A stretch of 35,577 nt of DNA from Pseudomonas syringae (GTDB lineage Bacteria > Pseudomonadota > Gammaproteobacteria > Pseudomonadales > Pseudomonadaceae): positions 1 through 35,577 of the forward strand of contig NZ_WKEQ01000049.1 of the NCBI RefSeq assembly GCF_021605415.1, written 5' to 3'. The notes beneath the pieces are model-generated. The model saw only the letters and a list, made by a program, of their open reading frames with translations. It had not been told where the DNA came from and did no database searches. Shown here in pieces: positions 15,480 to 22,338 of the stretch (its first letter is position 1; the number at the start of each line of letters is the position of its first letter). Both the position numbers and the translations under genes were made by a program.

Positions 15480-15600
15480 CCTGTAGAAGCTGCCGCAGGC
15501 TGAATTTTTTGCCTGTCGTCAGGAGCGCGGAGCGTCCCGAGCGGCATTCCCGCGCGGAGCATGGGAACGATCAATCAAAAAAACCGCAGCGTCTACACGG
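15480..15600. repeat. Composite palindromic repeat (GAACGCGGAGCGTCCC family)
   Basis: Outer complementary ends (CTGTAGAAGCTGC and GCAGCGTCTACACGG) enclose GTCGTCAGGAGCGCGGAGCGT and GCGCGGAGCATGGGAACGAT. The same inner blocks occur at 18331, 22195, 27661 and 30961. It lies in the divergent gap between the patatin gene and the PepSY operon. Confidence 0.75.
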
Positions 15601-15639
15601 GGCGGGGTGGTGGCGTGATGCTGCTATCCATGATGGCAA

Positions 15640-15660
15640 TTCAGTTTCAGTTAAGTTCAG
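15640..15660 (+). promoter_or_regulatory. Candidate BqsR-type operator of the PepSY/two-component operon
   Basis: TTCAG (15640-15644), six bases, TTAAG (15651-15655) is one base from the TTAAG-N6-TTAAG box known for P. aeruginosa BqsR. Further TTCAG copies at 15646 and 15656 make a run of direct repeats. It is 50 bp before the first PepSY start, at about the -35 position, and suggests autoregulation. Confidence 0.5.
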
Positions 15661-15710
15661 ATCGCTAAAGTGATGGCCGTAAGCAACACATAAAAAATAC
15701 GGAGACACCG

Positions 15711-16019
15711 ATGAAAACCTTGACTGCCCTGTCCCTCGCTTCGTTGATCGGCATGACCGCCAGCGTGGCCCATGCCCGCGATCTTGGCCCTGATGAGGCC
15801 CAGGCGTTGCACGACGCTGGTACTATCGCGCCTTACGACCAGCTCAACGCCAATGCCCTGGCCAAACACCCGGGCGCCACGATCACCGATACCGAGCTTG
15901 AAGAGAAGTACGGCAAATTCATCTATCAAGTGGATATGCGCGACGCTCAAGGCATCGAGTGGGATCTGGAGTTGGACGCGGTCAGCGGGCAGGTGCTCAA
16001 GGATCATCAGGATAATTAA
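15711..16019 (+). CDS. Small periplasmic PepSY-domain protein
   Basis: A 102-residue exported protein. Signal peptide about residues 1-22 (MKTLTALSLASLIGMTASVAHA), then a single PepSY-like domain with the typical DAGTIAPYDQL, TELEEKYGKFIYQVDM and WDLELDAVSGQVLKD. This fold often acts as a ligand-binding or inhibitory module. CGGAGACACCG precedes the ATG. It is the first gene of a four-gene operon: its TAA overlaps the next ATG (TAATG), and a regulator and sensor kinase follow. A role in tuning the kinase or handling its metal ligand is inferred from context. It corresponds in place to the small genes next to bqsRS in P. aeruginosa. Confidence 0.88.
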   Translation: MKTLTALSLASLIGMTASVAHARDLGPDEAQALHDAGTIAPYDQLNANALAKHPGATITDTELEEKYGKFIYQVDMRDAQGIEWDLELDAVSGQVLKDHQDN

Positions 16020-16342
16020 TGAAGGCGTATTTTCTCTCGCACCTGCGCTTGCGCAGCCGCACGGCCCTGGCGCTGCTGGCGTTCTGTTCGGTGGTGATGG
16101 CGCGTGATCTGGATCAGGACGAGGCCCTTCGCCTGCGTCAGCAAGGCGTGATTCTTCCACTGGAGCAATTGCTGGAGCAGGCGCTCGCCCGTTACCCCGG
16201 CGCGAAGTTGCTGGAGGCCGAGCTTGAGGAAAAGCATGGCGTCTACATTTATGAAGTCGAGCTGCTGACCACCGAAGGCGTGGTGCGTGAGCTGGATCTA
16301 GAGGCTGCTACCGGCCGTTTATTGAAAGACAAGGAAGATTGA
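16019..16342 (+). CDS. Second small PepSY-domain protein, translationally coupled
   Basis: A 107-residue paralogue of the preceding protein, sharing its layout: LRQQGVILPLEQLL, AELEEKHGVYIYEVEL and RELDLEAATGRLLKDKED. The N-terminus has a basic start and a hydrophobic stretch (RTALALLAFCSVVMA), a signal peptide or membrane anchor. The ATG overlaps the previous stop by one base and has no strong ribosome site of its own, so its translation depends on the upstream gene. Three bases separate it from the response-regulator gene. The pair clearly arose by tandem duplication. Confidence 0.87.
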   Translation: MKAYFLSHLRLRSRTALALLAFCSVVMARDLDQDEALRLRQQGVILPLEQLLEQALARYPGAKLLEAELEEKHGVYIYEVELLTTEGVVRELDLEAATGRLLKDKED

Positions 16343-16345
16343 CCG

Positions 16346-17014
16346 ATGCGTTTGCTTCTGGTGGAAGACCACGTGCCCCTGGCGGACGAATTGATGGCCG
16401 GCCTTAACCGCCAGGGCTACGCGGTGGATTGGCTGGCGGACGGCCGCGATGCGGTCTATCAGGGCAGCAGCGAGCCCTACGATCTGATCATCCTCGACCT
16501 CGGCCTGCCCGGCGTTCCCGGGCTGGACGTGTTGACGCAGTGGCGTGCCGGTGGCCTGGCGACGCCGGTGCTGATCCTCACCGCACGCGGTTCCTGGGCC
16601 GAGCGCATCGAAGGTCTGAAGGCCGGCGCCGACGATTACCTGACCAAGCCGTTTCATCCCGAAGAACTGCACCTGCGCATTCAATCGTTGTTGCGCCGCT
16701 CCAAGGGCCAGGCCAACCAGCCGACGTTGAAAGCGGCCGGTCTGCACCTCGACGAAGGGCGGCAATGCGTGACCCGTGACGGCACGGACATCCAGCTCAC
16801 CGCCGCCGAATTCCGTCTGCTGCGCTACTTCATGCTGCACCCGGAACAGATCCTCTCGAAAAGCCACCTCGCCGAACACCTCTACGACGGTGAGACCGAG
16901 CGCGACTCCAATGTGCTCGAAGTCCACGTCAACCACTTGCGACGCAAACTGGGGCGCAGCGTGATCGAAACCCGTCGCGGCCAGGGTTATCTGTTCGGCG
17001 GGCAAGCGCAGTGA
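16346..17014 (+). CDS. bqsR: OmpR-family response regulator, BqsR/CarR-like
   Basis: A 222-residue two-domain regulator. Receiver: acidic pocket VEDH (Glu7, Asp8), phosphoacceptor Asp51 in LILDLGLPG and Lys101 in LTKPFHPEE. A winged helix DNA-binding domain starts near 125 (LTAAEFRLLRYFMLHP, VEVHVNHLRRKLG-like helix, TRRGQGYLF). Identity as BqsR rests on gene order: PepSY genes before, kinase after, then TlpQ, transporter and CtpM, as in P. aeruginosa PA2652-PA2659. A TTCAG-N6-TTAAG box upstream of the operon supports it. BqsRS/CarSR is described as responding to Fe(II) or Ca2+. The kinase gene overlaps its stop (GTGA). Confidence 0.85.
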   Translation: MRLLLVEDHVPLADELMAGLNRQGYAVDWLADGRDAVYQGSSEPYDLIILDLGLPGVPGLDVLTQWRAGGLATPVLILTARGSWAERIEGLKAGADDYLTKPFHPEELHLRIQSLLRRSKGQANQPTLKAAGLHLDEGRQCVTRDGTDIQLTAAEFRLLRYFMLHPEQILSKSHLAEHLYDGETERDSNVLEVHVNHLRRKLGRSVIETRRGQGYLFGGQAQ

Positions 17015-18324
17015 GGTCGATCCAGCGCCGCTTGAGCCTCGGCCTGATCAGCGTGATGGTGATTGTCGGCCTGGTGCTGGCGCAAACCAGTCTGTGGTTG
17101 TTCGAAGTGGGCTTGCAGCGTTACCTCGAAGCCGGCCTGCGCAACGACAGCGAAAACCTGCTCGCGGCACTGGTGCGCGGGCCGCAAGGCTTGCAGCTGG
17201 ATGAGCGGCACCTGTCGCCGGCTTATCAGCGGCCGTTTTCCGGCCACTATTTCCGCATCGACTTTGCCGACAGCCATTGGCGCTCCCGCTCGCTGTGGGA
17301 TCAGGAGCTGCCGCGTCTTGACCATCCCGGGCTGCACAGCAATCTGCAATTGGGTCCGGAGCGCCAGCAACTGCTGGTCTTGCGTTCGGACTATCGACGG
17401 CTTGGCCAGGCGATATCCATCAGCGTCGCCCAGGACTACACGCCGGTACGCGAGAGTTTCCTGCGCATGCAGCAAATCGGCCTCGCGCTCGGTCTGGCCG
17501 GGTTGTTGCTGATTTTGCTGCTGCAACGGATCACCGTGCGCCGCGCCTTGCGGCCACTGGAAAAGGCCCGCGAACAGATCGCGCAATTGCAGCAGGGGAA
17601 GCGCTCACAACTCGACGATCAAGTGCCAGTGGAACTGGAACCGCTGGTGGCGCAAATCAACCATTTGCTGACTCACACCGAAGATAGCCTCAAGCGTTCG
17701 CGCAATGCTTTGGGCAACCTTGGTCATGCTTTGAAGACGCCGCTGGCGGTGCTGTTGAGCCTGGCGTCGAACGAAAAACTCGATGCCCATCCAGAGCTGC
17801 GCAAGATCCTCAAGGAGCAACTGGAGCAGGTGCAGCAGCGGCTCAACCGCGAACTCAATCGCGCGCGGTTGTCCGGCGATGCATTACCGGGGGCGTTGTT
17901 TGATTGCGACAAGGAGTTGCCCGGGCTATTGGCGACGTTGAACATGATCCATGGCGAGCATCTGGCGCTGAGTTACGTGGCGCCCCAGGGTTTGCATCTG
18001 CCGTGGGATCGCGAGGATCTGCTGGAGCTGCTTGGCAATCTGCTCGACAACGCCTGTAAGTGGGCGGATGCCGAGGTGCGTTTGAGCGTGGTCGAAACGG
18101 CTGACGGTTTCGAATTGAGCGTCGAGGATGACGGTCCGGGGATTCCCGAAGCTCAGCGGGCGCAGGTGTTCAGTCGCGGCACGCGGCTGGATGAACAGAC
18201 TGACGGGCATGGTTTGGGCTTGGGCATCGTGCGGGATATCGTCGATACGTGGGGCGGCACGTTGTCGCTGGAAGAAAGCGAGTGGGGCGGCTTGAAAGTC
18301 TTGATCCAACTACCACGCCGCTAA
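17011..18324 (+). CDS. bqsS: Sensor histidine kinase, BqsS/CarS-like (PhoQ-type)
   Basis: A 437-residue inner-membrane kinase. TM1 about 9-31, periplasmic sensor about 32-153, TM2 about 155-172, a HAMP-like linker, then the phosphoacceptor His239 in LGHALKTPLAVL, an H-box of the PhoQ kind (HxLKTPLAV). N-box GNLLDNACKW (Asn347), G1 box DDGPGIP (373-379), G2 HGLGLGIVRDI. It starts at GTG 17011 overlapping the regulator's TGA. P. aeruginosa BqsS is reported to need an RExxE motif for Fe(II); I see none in the sensor region here, only RESFL at the membrane edge (147-151). The ligand may therefore differ, or the motif may be elsewhere. Confidence 0.85.
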   Translation: MRSIQRRLSLGLISVMVIVGLVLAQTSLWLFEVGLQRYLEAGLRNDSENLLAALVRGPQGLQLDERHLSPAYQRPFSGHYFRIDFADSHWRSRSLWDQELPRLDHPGLHSNLQLGPERQQLLVLRSDYRRLGQAISISVAQDYTPVRESFLRMQQIGLALGLAGLLLILLLQRITVRRALRPLEKAREQIAQLQQGKRSQLDDQVPVELEPLVAQINHLLTHTEDSLKRSRNALGNLGHALKTPLAVLLSLASNEKLDAHPELRKILKEQLEQVQQRLNRELNRARLSGDALPGALFDCDKELPGLLATLNMIHGEHLALSYVAPQGLHLPWDREDLLELLGNLLDNACKWADAEVRLSVVETADGFELSVEDDGPGIPEAQRAQVFSRGTRLDEQTDGHGLGLGIVRDIVDTWGGTLSLEESEWGGLKVLIQLPRR

Positions 18325-18330
18325 TCCCGT

Positions 18331-18430
18331 GCAGGCCGCGATCTTTTGACTGTCGTCAGGAACGCGGAGCGTCCCGGGCGGCATTCCCACGCGGAGCATG
18401 GGAACGATCGATCAAAAGATCGCAGCCTGC
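18331..18430. repeat. Composite palindromic repeat, complete copy
   Basis: Outer arms GCAGGCCGCGATCTTTTGA (18331-18349) and TCAAAAGATCGCAGCCTGC (18412-18430) pair with one mismatch. Inside are GAACGCGGAGCGTCCCGGGC and GCGGAGCATGGGAACGATC. It lies between the convergent kinase and chemoreceptor genes and may act as a bidirectional transcript end. Confidence 0.8.
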
Positions 18431-18442
18431 ACACGGGGCTTT

Positions 18443-20590
18443 TCAGACGCGGAATTGGTCCATCAAACCCTGCTGCTGATTCGCCAGGCTGTTCAGCGCC
18501 TGGCTCACCCGCGCCGATTCATTGGCCTGCCCGGACAACGATTCCGTCACATCGCGAATGGTCGCGACATTGTTATTGATCTCCTCGGCCACTGCGCTTT
18601 GTTCTTCGGCGGCACTGGCGATCTGCAGGTTCATGTCGCTGATCACCGTCACCGCTTCACCGATCTGACGTAACGCCGTCACGGCTTGGCCCACTTGCTC
18701 GACGCTGCCTTGGGCCTGACGATGGCTGTTGCCCATCGAGCCGACCACGTCTTGTGTGCCGCTCTGCAACAGCTCGATCACTTGACGCGTTTCCTCCACC
18801 GACTCCTGAGTTCGCCGCGCCAGATTGCGCACTTCATCGGCGACCACCGCGAAGCCGCGTCCGGCTTCACCGGCACGGGCCGCTTCGATGGCGGCGTTGA
18901 GGGCGAGGAGGTTGGTCTGTTCGGCGATGGCGCGAATCACTTCGAGCACGCTGCCGATTTTCTCGCTGTTGGCGGCCAGGCCTTCGACTTGAACCATCGC
19001 CGCGCTCATGTCAGCGGCAAGGTGATCGATGCTGGCGGTGGTGCGGTCGATCACGGTCAGGCCCTGGCGGGTAGCGCGATCAGCATCCTTCGCTGCTTCG
19101 GCGGCTTGCGCGGCGCTGCGGGCGACGTCCTGTGCGGTGGCGCTCATTTCGTGGGACGCGGTGGCGACCTGGTCGACCTGGCGATATTGCTGCTCCATGC
19201 CGGCGCTGGTCTGGGTGGCAATCGCCGAGGATTGGTCGGCGGTGTTGCGCGCGTCCTGCACCGAGCGCTTCACCTCGGCAATGATGGGTTGCAGTTTGTC
19301 GAGAAAGCGGTTGAACCAGCCGGCCAGTTGTCCGAGTTCGTCTTGCTTGTCGTAAGCCAGTCGGCGAGTAAGGTCGCCTTCACCGCTGGCGATGTCTTCC
19401 AGCATATGGGCCACGCCGAGGATCGGTCGGGTCACGCTGCGAGCGGTCAGCCACATCAACAGCAGGCCAATCAACGCAGCCAAAGCGCCAAGCCCCAGTT
19501 CCATCAGCGTGCCGGTGGCGTTGCTGGCATCCAGTTGTTGCTTGAGTGCCTCGGCGCGGGCCACCAGTACTTTTTCCGGCACATCGAGCAGCACGCCCCA
19601 ATACGGGCCGCCGGGGATCGGCTGGAACGGCGACAACACTTTCAGCTGCCCGCCGCTGTGCAAACTGCTGACGCTGTTGCTGGCGGCAAGCAGGCGCAGC
19701 AGTTCGGCGCCGCTGGTGTTGTCCACGGCATCAAGGCGCTGGCTGAGCTTGCCGGCGTCCGGGCTGTAACCGGCGAGCAGGCCGGCGGGGCTGACGACGC
19801 TCACGGCGGTCTGGCCGTCGTAGAGCTTTTTACTCGCACTCTGGCTGGTCGCTTGCAGGCTGTTGAGGTTGATGTCCACCGACAGCGAGGCGATGACTTT
19901 GCCATCCACCGTCAACGGAAACACGATGCTGGTCATCAGCACATTCTGGCCGTCGATCACGTAGAAGTACGGTTCGATCACGCAGGGTTTGAGCGTGGTG
20001 CGCGGGCAGGTGAACCAGGCGTTGGCGGCCTGGCCGCTGGGGCCGGTGCGGGTGTCGGCCATGTCGCTTTCCGGCAGCGCCATCGACGTCACCTTGCCCG
20101 GTGTCGGTTGTGACCAGTACAGAGCGAAGCGGCCCTTGTCATTGCTGCCCAGTTCAGTCTGATCGGCGAAGAGTTCATCCTTGCCGTCCAGCGCATTGGC
20201 TTCGAACACCAGCGACAGGCCGAGCAGTTGCGGGTTGGCTTGCAGCGCGGATTTGACCTGACGGGTCATGTCTTCTCGCAAGTCGAAGGCATCAAGGAAG
20301 CGTTTCTCGGCCTGTTCGCGCAAAAACAGCACCTGACGCGAAAAGCCATGGCCATATTGATAGGCGTCCATGAACTGCTGGCGAATCCCCAATGCCTGCA
20401 CTTCGCCCTGCGACTCGATGCGGGCCTGGGCCGACTCGGTCAGCATTTCCATGCTCGATGCCTTCACCAAGCCGGAACTGTGCGCCATGCGATACAGCGA
20501 GAGACCCACCAATAGCGTCACGATACCCGCCAGGCAAAGGCCGGCGAGCAGGGTGATCTTCCATTGAATGGAGAGGTGCCTGAACGACAT
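18443..20590 (-). CDS. tlpQ: Methyl-accepting chemotaxis protein, TlpQ-like (dCache)
   Basis: A 715-residue chemoreceptor. TM1 12-34, large periplasmic double-Cache ligand domain about 40-355, TM2 363-383, HAMP about 384-436 (ASGEGDLTRRLAYD), signalling domain to the end with the hairpin tip IRAIAEQTNLLALNAAIEAA and RGFAVVADEVRNLARRTQES. No CheR-binding pentapeptide at the C-terminus (ends DQFRV). Length and position between bqsRS and a transporter match P. aeruginosa TlpQ, which senses histamine and polyamines; that ligand is inferred by synteny. The ATG at 20590 follows AAGGA; the frame runs 25 codons further without support. Confidence 0.87.
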   Translation of the reverse strand: MSFRHLSIQWKITLLAGLCLAGIVTLLVGLSLYRMAHSSGLVKASSMEMLTESAQARIESQGEVQALGIRQQFMDAYQYGHGFSRQVLFLREQAEKRFLDAFDLREDMTRQVKSALQANPQLLGLSLVFEANALDGKDELFADQTELGSNDKGRFALYWSQPTPGKVTSMALPESDMADTRTGPSGQAANAWFTCPRTTLKPCVIEPYFYVIDGQNVLMTSIVFPLTVDGKVIASLSVDINLNSLQATSQSASKKLYDGQTAVSVVSPAGLLAGYSPDAGKLSQRLDAVDNTSGAELLRLLAASNSVSSLHSGGQLKVLSPFQPIPGGPYWGVLLDVPEKVLVARAEALKQQLDASNATGTLMELGLGALAALIGLLLMWLTARSVTRPILGVAHMLEDIASGEGDLTRRLAYDKQDELGQLAGWFNRFLDKLQPIIAEVKRSVQDARNTADQSSAIATQTSAGMEQQYRQVDQVATASHEMSATAQDVARSAAQAAEAAKDADRATRQGLTVIDRTTASIDHLAADMSAAMVQVEGLAANSEKIGSVLEVIRAIAEQTNLLALNAAIEAARAGEAGRGFAVVADEVRNLARRTQESVEETRQVIELLQSGTQDVVGSMGNSHRQAQGSVEQVGQAVTALRQIGEAVTVISDMNLQIASAAEEQSAVAEEINNNVATIRDVTESLSGQANESARVSQALNSLANQQQGLMDQFRV

Positions 20591-20662
20591 GGGGGGTGTC
20601 CTTATTCGATATTTATCTGAGACTTTGCACTGTAGCGGCTTAACAGCCGCTTTCTTGAGCCT

Positions 20663-20720
20663 CAAGCTGCAAGCGTTTAAGAGAAGATCGGTCAGCTTGC
20701 CGCTTTAAACTTGCAGCTTG
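20663..20720. repeat. Inverted repeat in the divergent tlpQ/transporter region
   Basis: CAAGCTGCAAGCGTTTAA (20663-20680) pairs with TTAAACTTGCAGCTTG (20705-20720), the second arm lacking GC. The loop is 24 bases. Further GCAGCTTGCCGCTGCTTG repeats follow. It is either an intergenic repeat or part of the chemoreceptor promoter. Confidence 0.6.
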
Positions 20721-20856
20721 CCGCTGCTTGCGGCACAGTGCGCGCCCTTTAATAAGACCCTTTTTTTCAATCCGTCGGCCGCCTCCGGGCAATGCCGGGC
20801 GGGCGTTTTCTGTCTGGCGGTGATGGCTTCACCGCAGTGTTTTTGAGGTAACCCGA

Positions 20857-22173
20857 ATGAATGCAGTCATTGCGGCGGTTGGCGTGATGCTGATCCTCAG
20901 TCTGTCTCGCGTGCACGTGGTGATCGCGTTGATCGTCGGTGCGCTGGTCGGTGGCCTGACCGGCGGTCTGGGCATCGATGCCACGCTCAAGGCGTTCAAC
21001 AGCGGTCTGGGCGGCGGGGCGACGGTGGCGTTGTCCTACGCGATGCTTGGCGCTTTCGCTGTGGCGATCGCCAAGTCCGGCCTGGCCCATGCGCTGGCCG
21101 ACAAGGCGCTGGCGATGGTCGATCGCCAACATGCCAGCGGCGGCGGCAGCGTCAAATGGCTGCTGATCGGTCTGCTCTGGGTGGTGGCCATCGCTTCGCA
21201 GAACATCCTGCCGATCCACATCGCGTTCATTCCGCTGCTGGTGCCGCCGCTTCTTTATGTGCTGACCAAGCTGCAACTGGATCGCCGGCTGATCGCCTGT
21301 GTGATGACCTTTGGTCTGATCACGCCGTACATGTTCTTGCCAGTGGGTTTCGGCAACATCTTCCTGAATGAAATCCTGCTGGCCAACGTCGCTCGCAGTG
21401 GCGTCGACATCAGCGGCATCAATGTCACCCACGCCATGGGTATTCCGGCGCTGGGCATGATCACGGGTCTGGCCATTGCGTTTTTCAGCTATCGCAAGAA
21501 ACGTGTGTACGACATGAGCCGGATCGGGCAGGTCGAGCAAGTGGCGGTGCAATACAACCCGCTGAGTTTGCTGGTTGCCGGTCTGGCGATTGCCTGTGCG
21601 TTCGTCGTTCAACTGCTGCTGGATTCGATGATTATCGGGGCACTGGCCGGTTTCCTGATCTTCTCGGTGTCAGGCATCGTCAAGTGGCGTGACACGGACG
21701 ACTTGTTCACCGAAGGCATGAAGATGATGGCGATGATCGGCTTCATCATGATCGCCGCTTCCGGTTTTGCCGAAGTATTGAAGGCCACCGGTGAGGTGCA
21801 AACTCTGGTCGAATCGTCCGCCGCGTGGATCAATCACAGCAAAGGCGTCGGCGCTCTGCTGATGTTGCTGGTGGGATTGCTGGTGACCATGGGCATCGGT
21901 TCGTCATTTTCCACGGTGCCGATTCTGGCGGCGATTTTTGTGCCGCTGTGCGTGCAGCTGGGCTTTGATCCGATCGCTATTGTTTGCATCGTCGGCACCG
22001 CTGGCGCCTTGGGCGATGCCGGTTCGCCGGCGTCGGACTCGACCCTCGGCCCGACCTCCGGCCTGAACATCGACGGCCAGCATCACCACATCTGGGACAC
22101 CGTGGTGCCGACGTTCCTGCACTACAACCTGCCGTTGCTGGCGTTTGGTTGGGTGGCGGCGATGGTTCTGTGA
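20857..22173 (+). CDS. Na+/H+ antiporter-family transporter (YuiF-like)
   Basis: A 438-residue inner-membrane protein with about 11-12 helices, of the ion-transporter superfamily group annotated as Na+/H+ antiporter or putative amino-acid (histidine) permease YuiF. Conserved blocks: SYAMLGAFAVAIAKSGL, ASQNILPIHIAFIPLLVPP, ITPYMFLPVGFG, GMKMMAMIGFIMIAASGF, GIGSSFSTVPILAAIFVP and GDAGSPASDSTLGPTSGLN. The ATG at 20857 follows GAGGTAACCC. It lies divergent from tlpQ and upstream of ctpM in the same order as P. aeruginosa PA2653. The placement between two receptors suggests uptake of one of their ligands, but no substrate can be read from the sequence. Confidence 0.88.
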   Translation: MNAVIAAVGVMLILSLSRVHVVIALIVGALVGGLTGGLGIDATLKAFNSGLGGGATVALSYAMLGAFAVAIAKSGLAHALADKALAMVDRQHASGGGSVKWLLIGLLWVVAIASQNILPIHIAFIPLLVPPLLYVLTKLQLDRRLIACVMTFGLITPYMFLPVGFGNIFLNEILLANVARSGVDISGINVTHAMGIPALGMITGLAIAFFSYRKKRVYDMSRIGQVEQVAVQYNPLSLLVAGLAIACAFVVQLLLDSMIIGALAGFLIFSVSGIVKWRDTDDLFTEGMKMMAMIGFIMIAASGFAEVLKATGEVQTLVESSAAWINHSKGVGALLMLLVGLLVTMGIGSSFSTVPILAAIFVPLCVQLGFDPIAIVCIVGTAGALGDAGSPASDSTLGPTSGLNIDGQHHHIWDTVVPTFLHYNLPLLAFGWVAAMVL

Positions 22174-22194
22174 TTTAAAGCACCAAGAGGACGT

Positions 22195-22225
22195 GATCGT
22201 TCCCACGCGGAGCATGGGAACGATC
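22195..22225. repeat. Short hairpin of the composite repeat family
   Basis: GATCGTTCCCA (22195-22205) and TGGGAACGATC (22215-22225) pair perfectly over a 9-base loop. It is the inner module of the elements at 18331 and 27661. Confidence 0.8.
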
Positions 22226-22236
22226 AACGGGCGAAA

Positions 22237-22265
22237 GATCGCAGCTGACGGCTGCGATTTTTTTT
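22237..22265 (+). terminator. Rho-independent terminator after the transporter gene
   Basis: ATCGCAGC (22238-22245), loop TGACG, GCTGCGAT (22251-22258), then eight T running to 22265. It separates the transporter from ctpM, which must have its own promoter in the next 70 bp. Confidence 0.85.
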
Positions 22266-22338
22266 GCACTCAACTTTTGCACGGGCGTGCCGTTAATACT
22301 TTTGAACCACGCCAATAAAATCAAAAGAGTGAGTCCCC

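Noticed and set aside
18686..20113. 475-codon plus-strand frame
   Set aside because: It is antisense to the TlpQ-like receptor, whose HAMP and signalling motifs are intact; the composition is typical of an antisense shadow.
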